Source: Verrucomicrobiota bacterium (GTDB lineage Bacteria; Verrucomicrobiota; Verrucomicrobiia; Verrucomicrobiales; Verrucomicrobiaceae). From it: a stretch of DNA of 64,000 nucleotides. Below the pieces are notes generated by a model, which was not told the origin of the DNA, ran no database searches, and worked only from the letters and a program-made list of their open reading frames with translations. Both the position numbers and the translations under genes were made by a program. The stretch lies in NCBI GenBank assembly GCA_025360015.1, contig JANYCZ010000016.1:1-64000 (forward strand), read 5' to 3'. Positions 44,623 through 55,500 of this stretch are shown here, in pieces (positions within the stretch are counted from its first letter, which is position 1; every line of letters starts with the position of its first letter).

Positions 44623-45873
44623 TCACTCAAAGTGCATCTTGCCGATGTCTGAACGGCGCTGCAGGCCGTCGAAGGTGATCTTAGCGCTCTCGACGTAGGC
44701 TTTCTCACGCGCTTCTACGCGGGTTGCGCCTTGGGCGACGACGGCGAGGACGCGGCCGCCGTTGGTTTCAAACTGGCCACTGCTGTTTCGTTTCGTGCCG
44801 CAGTGATAGATGCGAGCGCCGCTGACGGTTTCGAGACCGGAGATGACATCGCCGTTGCGGGATGAGGCGGGATAACCGGCGCTGGCGCTGATGAGGCAGA
44901 TGCTCCAACCGGGGGCGAATTGGATGAGGTCTGGCTGCAGATTGCCCTTTGCCGCTTCGAGCGCGTAAGTGGCGAAATCACCCCGCAGCATCGGCAAAAC
45001 GGCCTCGGCTTCGGGATCGCCGAAGCGGCAGTTATACTCGATGACCTGCGGGCCGGTGGAGGTCAGCATCAGGCCGAAATAGAGAAAGCCGCGATATTTC
45101 AGACCGTCCTTCAAGATGCCCTGCACGGTGGGCTGCACGATCTCGTGCTCGATGCGCTGCATTAGCTCCGGTTCTGCCAGTTCCAGCGAGGCCACGGCGC
45201 CCATGCCGCCGGTGTTGGGTCCCTGGTCGTTGTCGCGGATGCGTTTGTAATCGCGTGCGGGCATGAGGATTTGATACGACTCATCGCACACGGAGACGAA
45301 GATGGAGATCTCGGGGCCGATGAGGCATTTTTCGACCAGCAGGTCGCCCGCGCCAAAGCAGCGCTTTTCCATTACTTCATCGACGAAGGCTTCCGCTTCA
45401 TCCTTTGCGGTGCAGACTGCCACGCCTTTGCCGGCGGCGAGGCCATCGAACTTCAGCACGATGGGCATTTCGGTCAGTGCGGCCTTGGCTTCAGCTGCGT
45501 TGGTGCAGATGGTGAAGTCGGCGGTGGGAATGCCGTGGCGTTTGAGGAATTTTTTGGCGAAGGTCTTGGACGCCTCAAGCTGCGCGATCTCTTTGCGCGG
45601 TCCCCAGCATGGGATGCCGGCCTCGGAGCAGAGGTTGGACAGACCGGTGTCTTTCACAAGCAGAGCCTCTTCGCCTGCCACGCAGAGGTCGATGCCGTTT
45701 TGCGTCATCCATGTGATCAGTTCAGGCAGTCCCGCCACATCCACCCGCGTCGCCATAGTGGCGATGGCATCGCTGCCCGGGTACACGAAGAGGTCATGCT
45801 TTTGGGGCGATTCGCTGAGTGCGGTGATGAGCGCGTGTTCACGGCCGCCTTTGCCAGTAACGAGGATTTTCAT
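44623..45873 (-). CDS. purD: Phosphoribosylamine-glycine ligase
   Basis: ATP-grasp enzyme making glycinamide ribonucleotide in purine synthesis. The 416 residues open with MKILVTGKGGREHALITAL; later come DLCVAGEEALLVKD, LKFDGLAAGKGVAVC, RDYKRIRDNDQGPNTGGMGA and QVIEYNCRFGDPEAEAVLPM, all GARS signatures. Length and motif order are standard. It appears to be a single gene with no other pur gene nearby. Confidence 0.96.
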   Translation of the reverse strand: MKILVTGKGGREHALITALSESPQKHDLFVYPGSDAIATMATRVDVAGLPELITWMTQNGIDLCVAGEEALLVKDTGLSNLCSEAGIPCWGPRKEIAQLEASKTFAKKFLKRHGIPTADFTICTNAAEAKAALTEMPIVLKFDGLAAGKGVAVCTAKDEAEAFVDEVMEKRCFGAGDLLVEKCLIGPEISIFVSVCDESYQILMPARDYKRIRDNDQGPNTGGMGAVASLELAEPELMQRIEHEIVQPTVQGILKDGLKYRGFLYFGLMLTSTGPQVIEYNCRFGDPEAEAVLPMLRGDFATYALEAAKGNLQPDLIQFAPGWSICLISASAGYPASSRNGDVISGLETVSGARIYHCGTKRNSSGQFETNGGRVLAVVAQGATRVEAREKAYVESAKITFDGLQRRSDIGKMHFE

Positions 45874-45924
45874 GGGCCGGGATGCTTAGCGTGCGGGTGC
45901 GGCAGCGCAAGCCTCCTATGGAGT

Positions 45925-48843
45925 TCAATCCCGTGAGCCGGGCGTGATCTTCATCTCGACTTCCTTGCCTTCGCGCTGCACGCTGATGGTGGTTTCCTTG
46001 CCGATTTTGAGGTCGCCCATGACGTAGGTGTAGTCGTAGATGTTGGTGATGTCCTTGCCGCCGAGTTTGATGATGATGTCGCCGGCTTTGACGCCTGCTT
46101 TGGCAGCGGGGCCGATGGGGGAGACGCCGCTGAGTTTGACGCCTTTGATGTCGCCCTGAGCGTAGTCGGGAATGGTGCCGAGGTAGGCACGGAGGCCGGT
46201 GCGGACGCCCTGGTTCTTGGGGGTCTCCATGGCGATGTAATCAGGGGCGGGATCGGTGGTGGCGATGCCACGGGCGATGAGACCCATGAGCTTGGCGATC
46301 TTGGCGGCGTGCTCGTAGTCGATCTTGTCGGCGGTATCGCTGGGCATATGGTAGTCGGCGTGGGAGCCGGTGAAGGCGTTCAGCGTGGGGATGCCCTTCA
46401 AGTAGAATGCGGTGCTGTCGGTGGGCAGGTGGGCATCGCTCTGCGTGGTGATGGGCAGGCCGATGGGGGCGTTGCGCTTTTCGATTTCCTTGGCCCAGAT
46501 TGAACTGCTGCCAAGGCCCTGAAGAACGAGCGTCTTTTGAAAGCGGCCGATCATGTCCATGTTCAGGCAGGCGGCGAACATGCCGGTGAGTTTGGCATTC
46601 GGGTCACCCTTGATCATTTTGGCGTAGGCCTCGACGAAGTGGTTGCTGCCGAGCAGGCCGAGCTCCTCGCCGCTCCAGGCGGCGAAAATGATGTCGCGCT
46701 TCAATGCGAGCTTGCCCTGCTTTTTCAAATCGGCCAGCCACTGGGCGATTTCGAGCACGGCAGAGGTGCCGGAGGCGTTGTCATCGGCACCGTGGTGGAT
46801 CTTGTTCACTTCATCGCCCTTCGCACGCGAATTTGAGCCGCCGCTGCTGCCAAGGTGATCCACATGCGCGCAGACGATGAGCGGCGCGACGTGGGGGTCG
46901 GGCTTGTCGCCGTAAGGCAGCACGCCGAGGACGTTGCGGCCTTTTTTCTTCTCCTGCTGGATGACGATGTTTGCGGCGAGCGTGAGCCCTTTGCAGTCGA
47001 TGCCGCCCATGAGATCGCCGTTGTCGAGCTTGTCCTGAAGTTCCTTGAGCGTCTTGCCCGCGCTGGCGAGCAGCTTGTCGCCCAAGGCATCGGTGATGCT
47101 GATGGCGGCGATGCCGCTGGTGGCGAGCGAGGCATCAAACGTCAGCGGCGAGAGCTGCTGCACGACTTTGGAATTCGGCCCGCTGACGACGATCAAACCG
47201 CGTGCGCCTTTCTGGCGAGCGGTGAGCGCCTTGTAGCGCAGGCTGGCGTAGTTGCTGAGCTGATTGCGGCGCTCCTGCGTGATGCCTTCTGGCAGGTAGC
47301 GGAAGACGAGCACCCACTTATCTTTGACATCGAGATGCGCGTAGCTGCTGTAGGCTTCGATTTTTTTGCCGTCGCTGCCGGTGGCTTCGTCGGGTGTTTC
47401 GATGCCGTAACCGGCGAAGACGATGCCTGCGGCTTTGACCTCACCGTTTTGGGAGAAGGAGAGAGGTTTCCAGTCCTGGTCAACGGTTAAGGATTGGTCA
47501 AGGAGGGTCAAGGAGTTGCCCGCACCGAGCGCGACACCGGCGGTGAAGTCGAAGTTGTCAAAGTAAGTGTCGTCATCACCGAAGGGGGAGAGGCCGATTT
47601 TTTGGAAGACGTCTGCGACATACTGAGTGGCGAGTTTTTCACCTTCGGTGCCGGTGAGACGGCCGCCGAGGGCATCGCTGGCGAGGTAGGTGACCTGCTG
47701 CCGCATGTCTTCAGGGCGGATCTCAGCGGCGGTGGCGGAGAAGTCGGGCTCAGGTGTCTTGGCGACAGCGGCCTGCGTAGTGCCTTTGAGACCGAGGGTA
47801 GTGAGTGCGTGGTCGTGATTCCAGTCGGCGAGGTAAATCTGCGAAGCGCCCCCTGCCCCGCGGCCACTGGTCCAGGAAAGTTTTTTGCCATCGGGCGAGA
47901 AAACGGGCAGGCCATCGAAACCATCCGTGGTGGTCACGCGCATCGGGTCATGCTTGCCTGCGGCATCGACGATGTAGAGTTCGAAATTGGCGAAGCCTTG
48001 CAGGTTGGTGGTGAAGATCAGATATTCGCCGCTGGGGTGGAAATAGGGGGCCCAGCTCATGGCACCGAGCTTGGTGATGGGCTTTTGCTCGCTGCCGTCG
48101 GCGTTCATGGTCCAGACCTCGGCCACATCGCCCTTCGGGGTGAAGCGGCGCCAGCAGATGCGTTTGCCATCGGCGCTGAAGAAGGGGCCGCCATCGTAGC
48201 CGGGGGCATCGGTGAGGCGCTTCACATTTGAGCCGTCGGCATCGGCGGTGTAGATCTCCATGAAGTACTGTTTGTCGATCTTGAGGCGCTCCTCGTCCTC
48301 CTTGCTGAGCTTGCCTTCATAGGCCTGGCGGTTGCTGGCGAAGAGGATCTTTTTGCCATCCGGCGAGTAGTCGCCCTCGGCATCGTAGCCGCGAGTGTGG
48401 GTGAGGTTTTTGAGCGACTTGTCCACGAGCGAGTATTCCCAGATGTCGTAGTGCTCGTCGTAGTCCCAGGAGTAGCGGCGCACTTTGGAGTTCTTGCGCT
48501 CCTCGTATTCAGCGGCTTGCAGCTTTTTCGAGTCAGGGTCGGTGTGGGTGGAGGCGAACATGACGCGTTTGCCATCGGGATGGATCCAGGCGCAGGTCGT
48601 CTTGCCCATGCCGGGGGAGATGCGCTCTTGATCGCCTGTTTCGAGGTCCATCAGGTAGATTTGGTAGAAGGGGTTTCCCTCCTCGCGCTCGGACTGGAAG
48701 ATCATCTTGGTGCCGTCGGCATTGAAGTAGCCCTCCCCGGAGCGTTTGCCCTCGAAGGTGAGCTGGCGAGGGGCCGTGATAAAATCTGCCTCAGTCTGGG
48801 CAAAGACGGCGGTGGAGAGGAAAAGGAAGGCGAGCAGGCGCAT
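45925..48843 (-). CDS. Secreted M28 peptidase with TolB-like propeller and PDZ domain
   Basis: 972 residues from ATG 48843 (MRLLAFLFLSTAVFA signal). The first 370 residues carry TolB/WD40-like blades with the recurring SPDGKKILFAS and SADGKRICW pattern. A protease-associated segment follows. The M28 catalytic core has all five metal residues: His and Asp in CAHVDHLG (near 659), HHGADDNASG, Glu-Glu in WSGEELGLLGS (near 726), NMDMIGR and His in SHADYHMPSD (near 831). A C-terminal PDZ (about 876-970) has GPAAKAGVKAGDIIIKLGGK. It is predicted to be a periplasmic or secreted aminopeptidase. Confidence 0.9.
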   Translation of the reverse strand: MRLLAFLFLSTAVFAQTEADFITAPRQLTFEGKRSGEGYFNADGTKMIFQSEREEGNPFYQIYLMDLETGDQERISPGMGKTTCAWIHPDGKRVMFASTHTDPDSKKLQAAEYEERKNSKVRRYSWDYDEHYDIWEYSLVDKSLKNLTHTRGYDAEGDYSPDGKKILFASNRQAYEGKLSKEDEERLKIDKQYFMEIYTADADGSNVKRLTDAPGYDGGPFFSADGKRICWRRFTPKGDVAEVWTMNADGSEQKPITKLGAMSWAPYFHPSGEYLIFTTNLQGFANFELYIVDAAGKHDPMRVTTTDGFDGLPVFSPDGKKLSWTSGRGAGGASQIYLADWNHDHALTTLGLKGTTQAAVAKTPEPDFSATAAEIRPEDMRQQVTYLASDALGGRLTGTEGEKLATQYVADVFQKIGLSPFGDDDTYFDNFDFTAGVALGAGNSLTLLDQSLTVDQDWKPLSFSQNGEVKAAGIVFAGYGIETPDEATGSDGKKIEAYSSYAHLDVKDKWVLVFRYLPEGITQERRNQLSNYASLRYKALTARQKGARGLIVVSGPNSKVVQQLSPLTFDASLATSGIAAISITDALGDKLLASAGKTLKELQDKLDNGDLMGGIDCKGLTLAANIVIQQEKKKGRNVLGVLPYGDKPDPHVAPLIVCAHVDHLGSSGGSNSRAKGDEVNKIHHGADDNASGTSAVLEIAQWLADLKKQGKLALKRDIIFAAWSGEELGLLGSNHFVEAYAKMIKGDPNAKLTGMFAACLNMDMIGRFQKTLVLQGLGSSSIWAKEIEKRNAPIGLPITTQSDAHLPTDSTAFYLKGIPTLNAFTGSHADYHMPSDTADKIDYEHAAKIAKLMGLIARGIATTDPAPDYIAMETPKNQGVRTGLRAYLGTIPDYAQGDIKGVKLSGVSPIGPAAKAGVKAGDIIIKLGGKDITNIYDYTYVMGDLKIGKETTISVQREGKEVEMKITPGSRD

Positions 48844-48946
48844 GGTTGGGAGAAAGAACATACGTCCGGCGGGGATGTTTGCAGAAACTTTGCGCATGCA
48901 TCCGGCTCAAAGCCGCGTTTGATCCCTCCCGAACTTTTCCCTGACC

Positions 48947-51900
48947 ATGCGCACACTCTCCCTGCTCGCTCTATTCCCCATGCTGGTTTCAGCCGCCGAA
49001 CCGGTGTCTCTGTTTGATGGCAAGACGCTCAAAGGCTGGGATGGCGAAACGACGAAAGTCTGGCGGGTGCAGGACGGGGTGATCGTGGGCGGATCGCTGG
49101 AGGGGAATCCGCAGAATGAATTCCTGACGGCGAAGAAGGTGTATCGGAATTTCATCCTGAGGCTGGAATACAAGCTGGAAGGCACGGAGGGCTTTGTGAA
49201 CGGCGGCGTGCAGTTCCGCAGCGTACGCATCCCGCAGCCGCCGAATGAGATGAGCGGTTATCAGGCGGACATTGGAGCGGGTTATTCGGGCTGCCTCTAT
49301 GATGAGTCGCGGCGGAAGAAGATGCTGCTGCAGCCGGCGAAGGAACTGATCGAGAAGGCGGAGAAGCCGGGCGAGTGGAACACCTATGAGATTCGCGCCG
49401 AGGAGCAGCGCATTCAGTTATTTGTGAACAAGGTGCGCACGGTTGATTACACCGAGCGCGAGCCGGGCATTGATTTGAAGGGACTGATCGCCCTGCAAAT
49501 CCATGGCAAGTGCAAGGCGCAGGTTTCCTTCCGCAACATCACCATCGAGGCACTGCCGGATGCGATGGTTCCGGAGGAGAAGGATGTGCTGAATCGCTTT
49601 GGCAATCCGGGTGGAGATGTGGCGAAGCATGAGGCATTCAAGGATGGCAAGTTCGCGCTGGAACAGGGTGAGGTCATCGTGATGACGGGCCAGGAGAACT
49701 TGGTGCGCGAGCAGAAGGTGGGTGAGTTTGAAGCGGTGCTCGGCACGGCCTTTGCCGCCAAGCAGCCGAGGTTTCGCTCGATGGCCTGGGAAGGCGACAC
49801 GGTGTATGAGCAGTGGCGGGATTTGAATTTCGGCGACTGGAAGGCGCAGCTCGATGCGGCAGGTGCGGGCATTGTGATCGCACAATTTGGCCAGACGGAA
49901 TCGTTTGATGGCGTTAAGCGGTTGGCAGAGTTCAAGTCGGCCTATCATCGGCTGCTGGATCAGTTTACCGGCCAGACCCCGCGCTTTGTGCTGGTGTCGC
50001 CAATGCCTTTTGAGAAGCCACTCGCTTCGCACGCACCGGAACTGCGGCTGAAAAATGCGGATGTGAAAGCTTATTCGGAAGCAGTGCGTGAGATCGCGAA
50101 GCAGCGCGGCGCCATTTTTGTCGATCTATTCACGCCGTTGTCCAAAAGGGGCACCAATGAACCGCGAGTTACGGACGATGGACTGCATTTGAATGCGGAA
50201 GGTCTGCGCGTGGTGGCGCGTGAGATCGCCAGCCAGCTCGGAGCCTCATCAAGCGAAGCCGATGATCTTACGAAACTGAAAGCGGCGATTGTGGAAAAGA
50301 ACCGGCTGTGGTTTGACTGCTGGCGCCCGGCGAACTGGTCGTTTGTGTATGGTGACCGCGTGACGCAGATGTTTGGCAAGCCTGCGCAGGATGCGCCGTC
50401 GCTGCGTGAGAGCTTTGAAGAACGCAAACCGCTGGTCGCCAAACTGGACGCACGCATTCATGCGCTGGCGAAAGGCGAGAAGGTGCAGGATGAGCCGCAG
50501 CCGGAATCACCTGTGGTCACGGAAACGGTGCTCACGGCGGAGCAGCAGATGGCGGCTTTCACGGTGGCGGAGGGTTATGAGATGAATCTTTTTGCCTCCG
50601 AGGTGGAGGGTGTGGCGAAGCCGACGCAGTTTTCCTGGGATGAGCGCGGCCGACTGTATGTGGCGTGCTCGCCTACGTACCCGCAAACCCGCCCGGGCAT
50701 TAAGCCGTCCGACTTCATCCTGGTGCTCGAAGACACGGATGGCGATGGCAAGGCGGACAAGTCCACGCGCTTTGCGGAAGGTCTGACGATGGTGCAGGGC
50801 GTGGAGGTGGGCGCGGGTGGTGTGTATGTCTGTGACTTTGACCAGATCGTGCATCTCAAGGACACGAATGGCGATGGCAAGGCGGATGAGAAGACGGTGC
50901 TGCTCTCCGGCTTTGGCATTGGCGACACGCATCAGCTGGCGAATTCGATCTGCCATGGTCCCGATGGGGCGCTGTGGTTCACGCAGGGTCTGCATGCGTT
51001 CTCACGCGTGGAAACGGCCTGGGGACTGGCAAAGCTGGAGAAAGCGGGCGTGTGGAAACTGAATGCGCGCACGCAGAAGATGGAGGCCTATTTCAACGGC
51101 GGCAAGGCGGGGCACAACTGCTGGGGCGTGGCGTTTGATGACTACAATCAAGTCTTCCACAAGAGCGGTGACCGTCCGGTGGGCTATTACAGTGTGCCGG
51201 GGCTGGTGGCGCTGGCTGATCCTGATGAGTACCATCCGACCGGGGCTCTGTTTGATACGAATCCGAAGACGAACAGCCTGGAATTCATCGGCACAAAGGC
51301 GCTGCCGGATGACATTCAAGGCTGCGCGCTGATTGGTGGCTACTTTGGCAATGTGGTAGAGCTGCATCGCCTCGAAGATGAGGGCTCCGGCTTCAAGAGC
51401 ACGCAGTTGCCGAAGCTGGTAAAGTCCAGCGACACCTCGTTTCGTCCGGTGGATGTGAGCATCGGGCCGGATGGTGCGATGTATTTGTGTGACTGGTTTA
51501 ATCCCGTGATCGGCCACTACCAGGCCAGCTATGCAGACCCACGCCGTGACCGCTCGCATGGCCGCATCTGGCGCATCACGGCGAAGGGGCGCGCCTCAGT
51601 CAAACAACCGAAGCTGGCGGAGATGAAACCGGCGGAACTGCTGGAGCAACTGAAGTCACCGGAGCGCTGGACGCGCTATCAGGCGAAGCGACTGCTGTTT
51701 GATGCACCGACGGCAGAGGTCCTGAAAGCGGCGGATGAATTCATCGCGAAGAATGAAGACGAACATCTGCTGATGGAGGTCTGCGGCGTGTATGAATCGC
51801 ATGAGTCCCCGAACACGGAACTGGTGAAGCGCCTGCTCAAGGCGAAGGATGCGCGTGTGCGTGCCTATGGCGCCAGAGCGACGGATTCGTTGGAGCTTTT

Positions 51901-52537
51901 GACCCAGGCCGTGCGTGATGAGAATCCGCGCGTGCGGTTGGAGGCCGTGGTGGCCTGTGCGCATGTGGCGAAGCCCGAGGCAGTGGAAGTGGCGGCACTG
52001 GCGCTGGACAAACCGATGGACAAGTTTCTCGACTACGCGCTCAAGCAGGTAGTGAAGAGTCTGAAGCCGCAGTACGTGCCGGTGTTGGCGAAGCTCACCT
52101 TTGGCGGCAATGCCAAACAGTCCGAGTATGTGAAGAAGATCGCCAGCGCCGCAGCCGTCGTCGATCATCCGGGCAAGCTGGTTTATGACGCGCTCTGCCT
52201 GAACTGCCACCAGCCCGAGGGCAAGGGCCTGCCGGGCATCTATCCATCCATCGCCGGCAGCGACTGGGCATCTGGAAATCCCGACCGCCTGATCAAGATG
52301 CTGACCCATGGCCTCAGCGGCCCCATTCGCGTGAATGGCGAGGAATTCAAGCAACTGGCCCTCCTGCCGATGCCCCCCATGGGCCTGAACGACCAGCAGG
52401 TGGCGGATGTGCTGAGCTACGTGCGGGCCAATTTCAGCAACAAGGCACCCGCCGTGACCCCCGAACAGGTGAAAACCGTCCGCGGAGCTACTGCGGACCG
52501 GACCGCCTTGTGGACAGCGGAAGACCTGGCAAAATAA
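48947..52537 (+). CDS. DUF1080-SGNH-propeller-HEAT-cytochrome c fusion protein
   Basis: 1196 residues with signal MRTLSLLALFPMLVSAAE. DUF1080 (3-keto-disaccharide hydrolase type, about 20-205) begins SLFDGKTLKGWDG. An SGNH-like domain follows (about 225-430), with GQTES in place of the usual oxyanion block and TDDGLHLNAEG carrying the Asp-x-x-His. A PVC membrane-bound dehydrogenase propeller spans about 530-885 with Ca sites DTDGDGKAD and DTNGDGKAD. HEAT repeats (890-1070) and a cytochrome c with CLNCH near 1082 and a Met ligand in LLPMPP complete it. It is predicted to be periplasmic and to couple sugar oxidation to electron transfer. Confidence 0.9.
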   Translation: MRTLSLLALFPMLVSAAEPVSLFDGKTLKGWDGETTKVWRVQDGVIVGGSLEGNPQNEFLTAKKVYRNFILRLEYKLEGTEGFVNGGVQFRSVRIPQPPNEMSGYQADIGAGYSGCLYDESRRKKMLLQPAKELIEKAEKPGEWNTYEIRAEEQRIQLFVNKVRTVDYTEREPGIDLKGLIALQIHGKCKAQVSFRNITIEALPDAMVPEEKDVLNRFGNPGGDVAKHEAFKDGKFALEQGEVIVMTGQENLVREQKVGEFEAVLGTAFAAKQPRFRSMAWEGDTVYEQWRDLNFGDWKAQLDAAGAGIVIAQFGQTESFDGVKRLAEFKSAYHRLLDQFTGQTPRFVLVSPMPFEKPLASHAPELRLKNADVKAYSEAVREIAKQRGAIFVDLFTPLSKRGTNEPRVTDDGLHLNAEGLRVVAREIASQLGASSSEADDLTKLKAAIVEKNRLWFDCWRPANWSFVYGDRVTQMFGKPAQDAPSLRESFEERKPLVAKLDARIHALAKGEKVQDEPQPESPVVTETVLTAEQQMAAFTVAEGYEMNLFASEVEGVAKPTQFSWDERGRLYVACSPTYPQTRPGIKPSDFILVLEDTDGDGKADKSTRFAEGLTMVQGVEVGAGGVYVCDFDQIVHLKDTNGDGKADEKTVLLSGFGIGDTHQLANSICHGPDGALWFTQGLHAFSRVETAWGLAKLEKAGVWKLNARTQKMEAYFNGGKAGHNCWGVAFDDYNQVFHKSGDRPVGYYSVPGLVALADPDEYHPTGALFDTNPKTNSLEFIGTKALPDDIQGCALIGGYFGNVVELHRLEDEGSGFKSTQLPKLVKSSDTSFRPVDVSIGPDGAMYLCDWFNPVIGHYQASYADPRRDRSHGRIWRITAKGRASVKQPKLAEMKPAELLEQLKSPERWTRYQAKRLLFDAPTAEVLKAADEFIAKNEDEHLLMEVCGVYESHESPNTELVKRLLKAKDARVRAYGARATDSLELLTQAVRDENPRVRLEAVVACAHVAKPEAVEVAALALDKPMDKFLDYALKQVVKSLKPQYVPVLAKLTFGGNAKQSEYVKKIASAAAVVDHPGKLVYDALCLNCHQPEGKGLPGIYPSIAGSDWASGNPDRLIKMLTHGLSGPIRVNGEEFKQLALLPMPPMGLNDQQVADVLSYVRANFSNKAPAVTPEQVKTVRGATADRTALWTAEDLAK

Positions 52538-52593
52538 GGCAGGCTAAAAGGATTCACGGCTAGCATTGAACTTGCTGCGATTTAGGGCATCGA

Positions 52594-55500
52594 ATGAGCG
52601 TGCCTTCTGACTCCCCCCAAAAGACCCGCCGCTGGTGGAGATGGATCAAACGACTGCTGCTGGCCGTGCTCGCGCTGCTGGTGCTGGCGGTGGTCTTCCA
52701 TGAGCCGCTGCTGCGCTGGGTGGTGAGCTACGGCGGCTACCGGGGTGCGGAGATGGCGGGGATCAAGCTCACCTGGCAGGTGGATGGCTCGGTGCTGCGG
52801 GATTTGAAGCTAAGCCACATCGAAGCCAGCGGATCGCTGGTGGAGCATGCGACGATCGGCAAAGTCGAAGTGAACTACGATGCCTGGACTTTCATCAGGA
52901 CCCGCAACCTCGACATTGTGAAAAGCGTGGTTTTGAAGGACGCGGATGTGGCGCTGGATCTGCGCAAGCTGACGCAGGACACCAAAGTGGTGGTGAAGGT
53001 GAAGCAGCCGGCCTCTGGCAAGCCACCGCCACTGGTGTGGCCGAAGGCGATCGACATCGAGAACGTGAATGCCGTGGTGGTGCTGGCGGATGGCCGCAAG
53101 CTCACCGTGAAAGGACTGACACTCCGTGTGGGCGAGGGCATGCCGGGAATTTTTGAGATCGCCGAGTTCAAGATGGAGCCGGGGGATGTGCGGGTGGTGA
53201 ATGTGAAGGCGCAGGTGCAATGGGGCGAGCGCACGATGAACATCGCAGACCTCGACCTGCCGTATGGCGCGAAGTTGAAATCGCTCGCGGTCGATTTGAG
53301 CGAATGGGACAAGGATGCGGCCAGCGTGAAGCTTGATGTGGGCATGGGGAAAGCCGCCGTAGTCGTCGACACACTGGCGCGCGGGCTGTTTGGCGGCGCT
53401 TTGCAGGCGAACGTGGATGTGCATGTGAAGGATCTGTCGTCGTCTGAATTGCAGGCTCTGAAGCTGCCGGAGGGCGTCGCGTTCGGCCCGGTGAGTGTGG
53501 ATGTGCACGCGGAAGGAGATCCGCTGAAGCCGATGACGCTGGCGGCGAAAGGCAAGATCAGCATCCCGGATGTGCGTGCTGGAGGCGCCATGCTGGACTC
53601 GATCACCACCACGCTGCAGGTCAAAGACGGCGTGGCCAAGGTGCAGGAGCTGAAGGTGCTGCGTGGGGTGAATGAAGTGGTCGCCGAGCTGGAGGCAAAG
53701 CTGGCCGATGATGTCATGAAATCTCCCTGGACGGCCAAAGTGAACGCGAAGATTGCCGATGTGACGCAGTTGCTGGCGAAGCCGCCACCGGCGCGCGGGT
53801 TGATCGAACTGACGGCGGATGCCACAGGTATCGGTGCTACGCCGATGAAGGTCGCGGCGCAGGTGAATGGCACGGACTTGGGCTTTCAAAGCTACAAGCT
53901 GCCGAAGCTCGCTGTGCTTGTGAGCCTGGATGGCAAGGAGGCCAAGGTGAGTGTGCCTGCGCTGATGCTGGGCGTGGGGAATCGCGTGGATCTCACTGCG
54001 ACAATGACGATGGAGGATGCGATGCCTGTAGAGGCCGCATGGCACATTCAAATCGATGATCCGACGGCTTTGATGCAAACGGTGGGACTGCCGCCGCAGG
54101 AGAAACCGGTGGCGGCGAAGATCGCCACCGCAGGCAAGGCTGTCTTCAAGGTGAATGATGTGATGAACATGGTCGCTGATGGCGATCTGAGCGTGACTGA
54201 AGGCCGCTATGGCGATGCACCGCTGCCGCTGATCGAGATGAAGGTGAATGTGGCGAAGGGTGCGGCGGCTTTGCAGCCCTGCCGCATCGTGGTGGACGAG
54301 CAGAACCACATCGAACTCAACGGCAAGGCGAAGCTGCAAGCACCGTGGGGTTTTGATCTGAAGGGGGACATCGCGCTGCCAGTGCTTGTGAGTTTGAACC
54401 CGCTGCTGGCCGCCGTGAAAGCGCCTGCGATTGAGTCGGGCAGCCTCGCGGTGAAGCTGAACGTCAGCGGCGACGCCAGACCCTGGCGTGGTGAAGGCCG
54501 TGTGGAAATGCAGGCGGCCAAGGTGAAGGTGGCGGCCATGCCAGAGGCGGCAGATGTGGATTTGAAGACAACGTTTGCTGGCACGACGGCGCAGATCGAA
54601 ACGCTGCAGGCGGTGCTGGGCCCGTGGAAGCTGCTGACCAAAGGCAAGGTGACGGAGAAGAATGCCTCTTTGAGCGAGCTGAGCTTCTGGCAGAAAGACC
54701 GGCAATTGATGAGCGGGCACGCACGTGCACCGTTTGATGTGATGCAGACCGGCGTGGCGGATGGCGTGCCGCTGGATGTGGTGCTGAACGCGCATGAACT
54801 GCCGATTCATGAGATCGCTGCAGCGGCTGGCATCAAGAGTGTGCCGCCGGGGTTGCTGAGCGTGGATGTGAAGATCGGCGGTCGGCTGGATACGACGGAT
54901 GCATCCGTGAAGATCGGGGTGAAGAAGCTGAAAGCGCCGGGACTGCCGAAGTCATTTAAGCCGGCCACCGTCGATGTACTAGCGACGCTGAAGGCGAATC
55001 AAGTGGAGCTGGATGTGAAGGTGGTGCAGGCACCGCTGCCTCCTCTGACACTGAAGGCGAGCGTGCCGGTGATGCTGACGAAACTTATCAAGCAGCCTGC
55101 ACTCGCGATGGATCTGCCGTTGAAGGCCACGCTGGATTTGCCGGAGAGCGATCTGAGTTTTGCGCGCGAGTTTGCGCCTGAGATGGTCAGGTCAGTGCCA
55201 GCGAAATTAAAGCTGCATGCGAACGTGGGCGGCACGGTGAAGGCCCCGCTGATTGAATCGATGATCGACCTGAATGCGCCGGAGATCGACTTCGTAAACG
55301 CGGACATGCCGAGCGTGCATGATCTGCGGGTGAAGATCCACAGCCATGACCGCAAGGTGACGCTGGAAAACATCTCGGTGATGCTGGCCGGGGGCAGGGT
55401 GCATCTGGGCGGAACACTGGATGCGGCCAACACGCTGGACCCCCGGTTTGACCTGAAGGTGGAAGCGCGTGAGGCGCTGGTGATGCGTAACCCGACCTCA

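Noticed and set aside
52810..54810. Open frame of 666 codons on the minus strand
   Set aside because: His/Arg/Gln-rich antisense shadow of tamB; no homology features.
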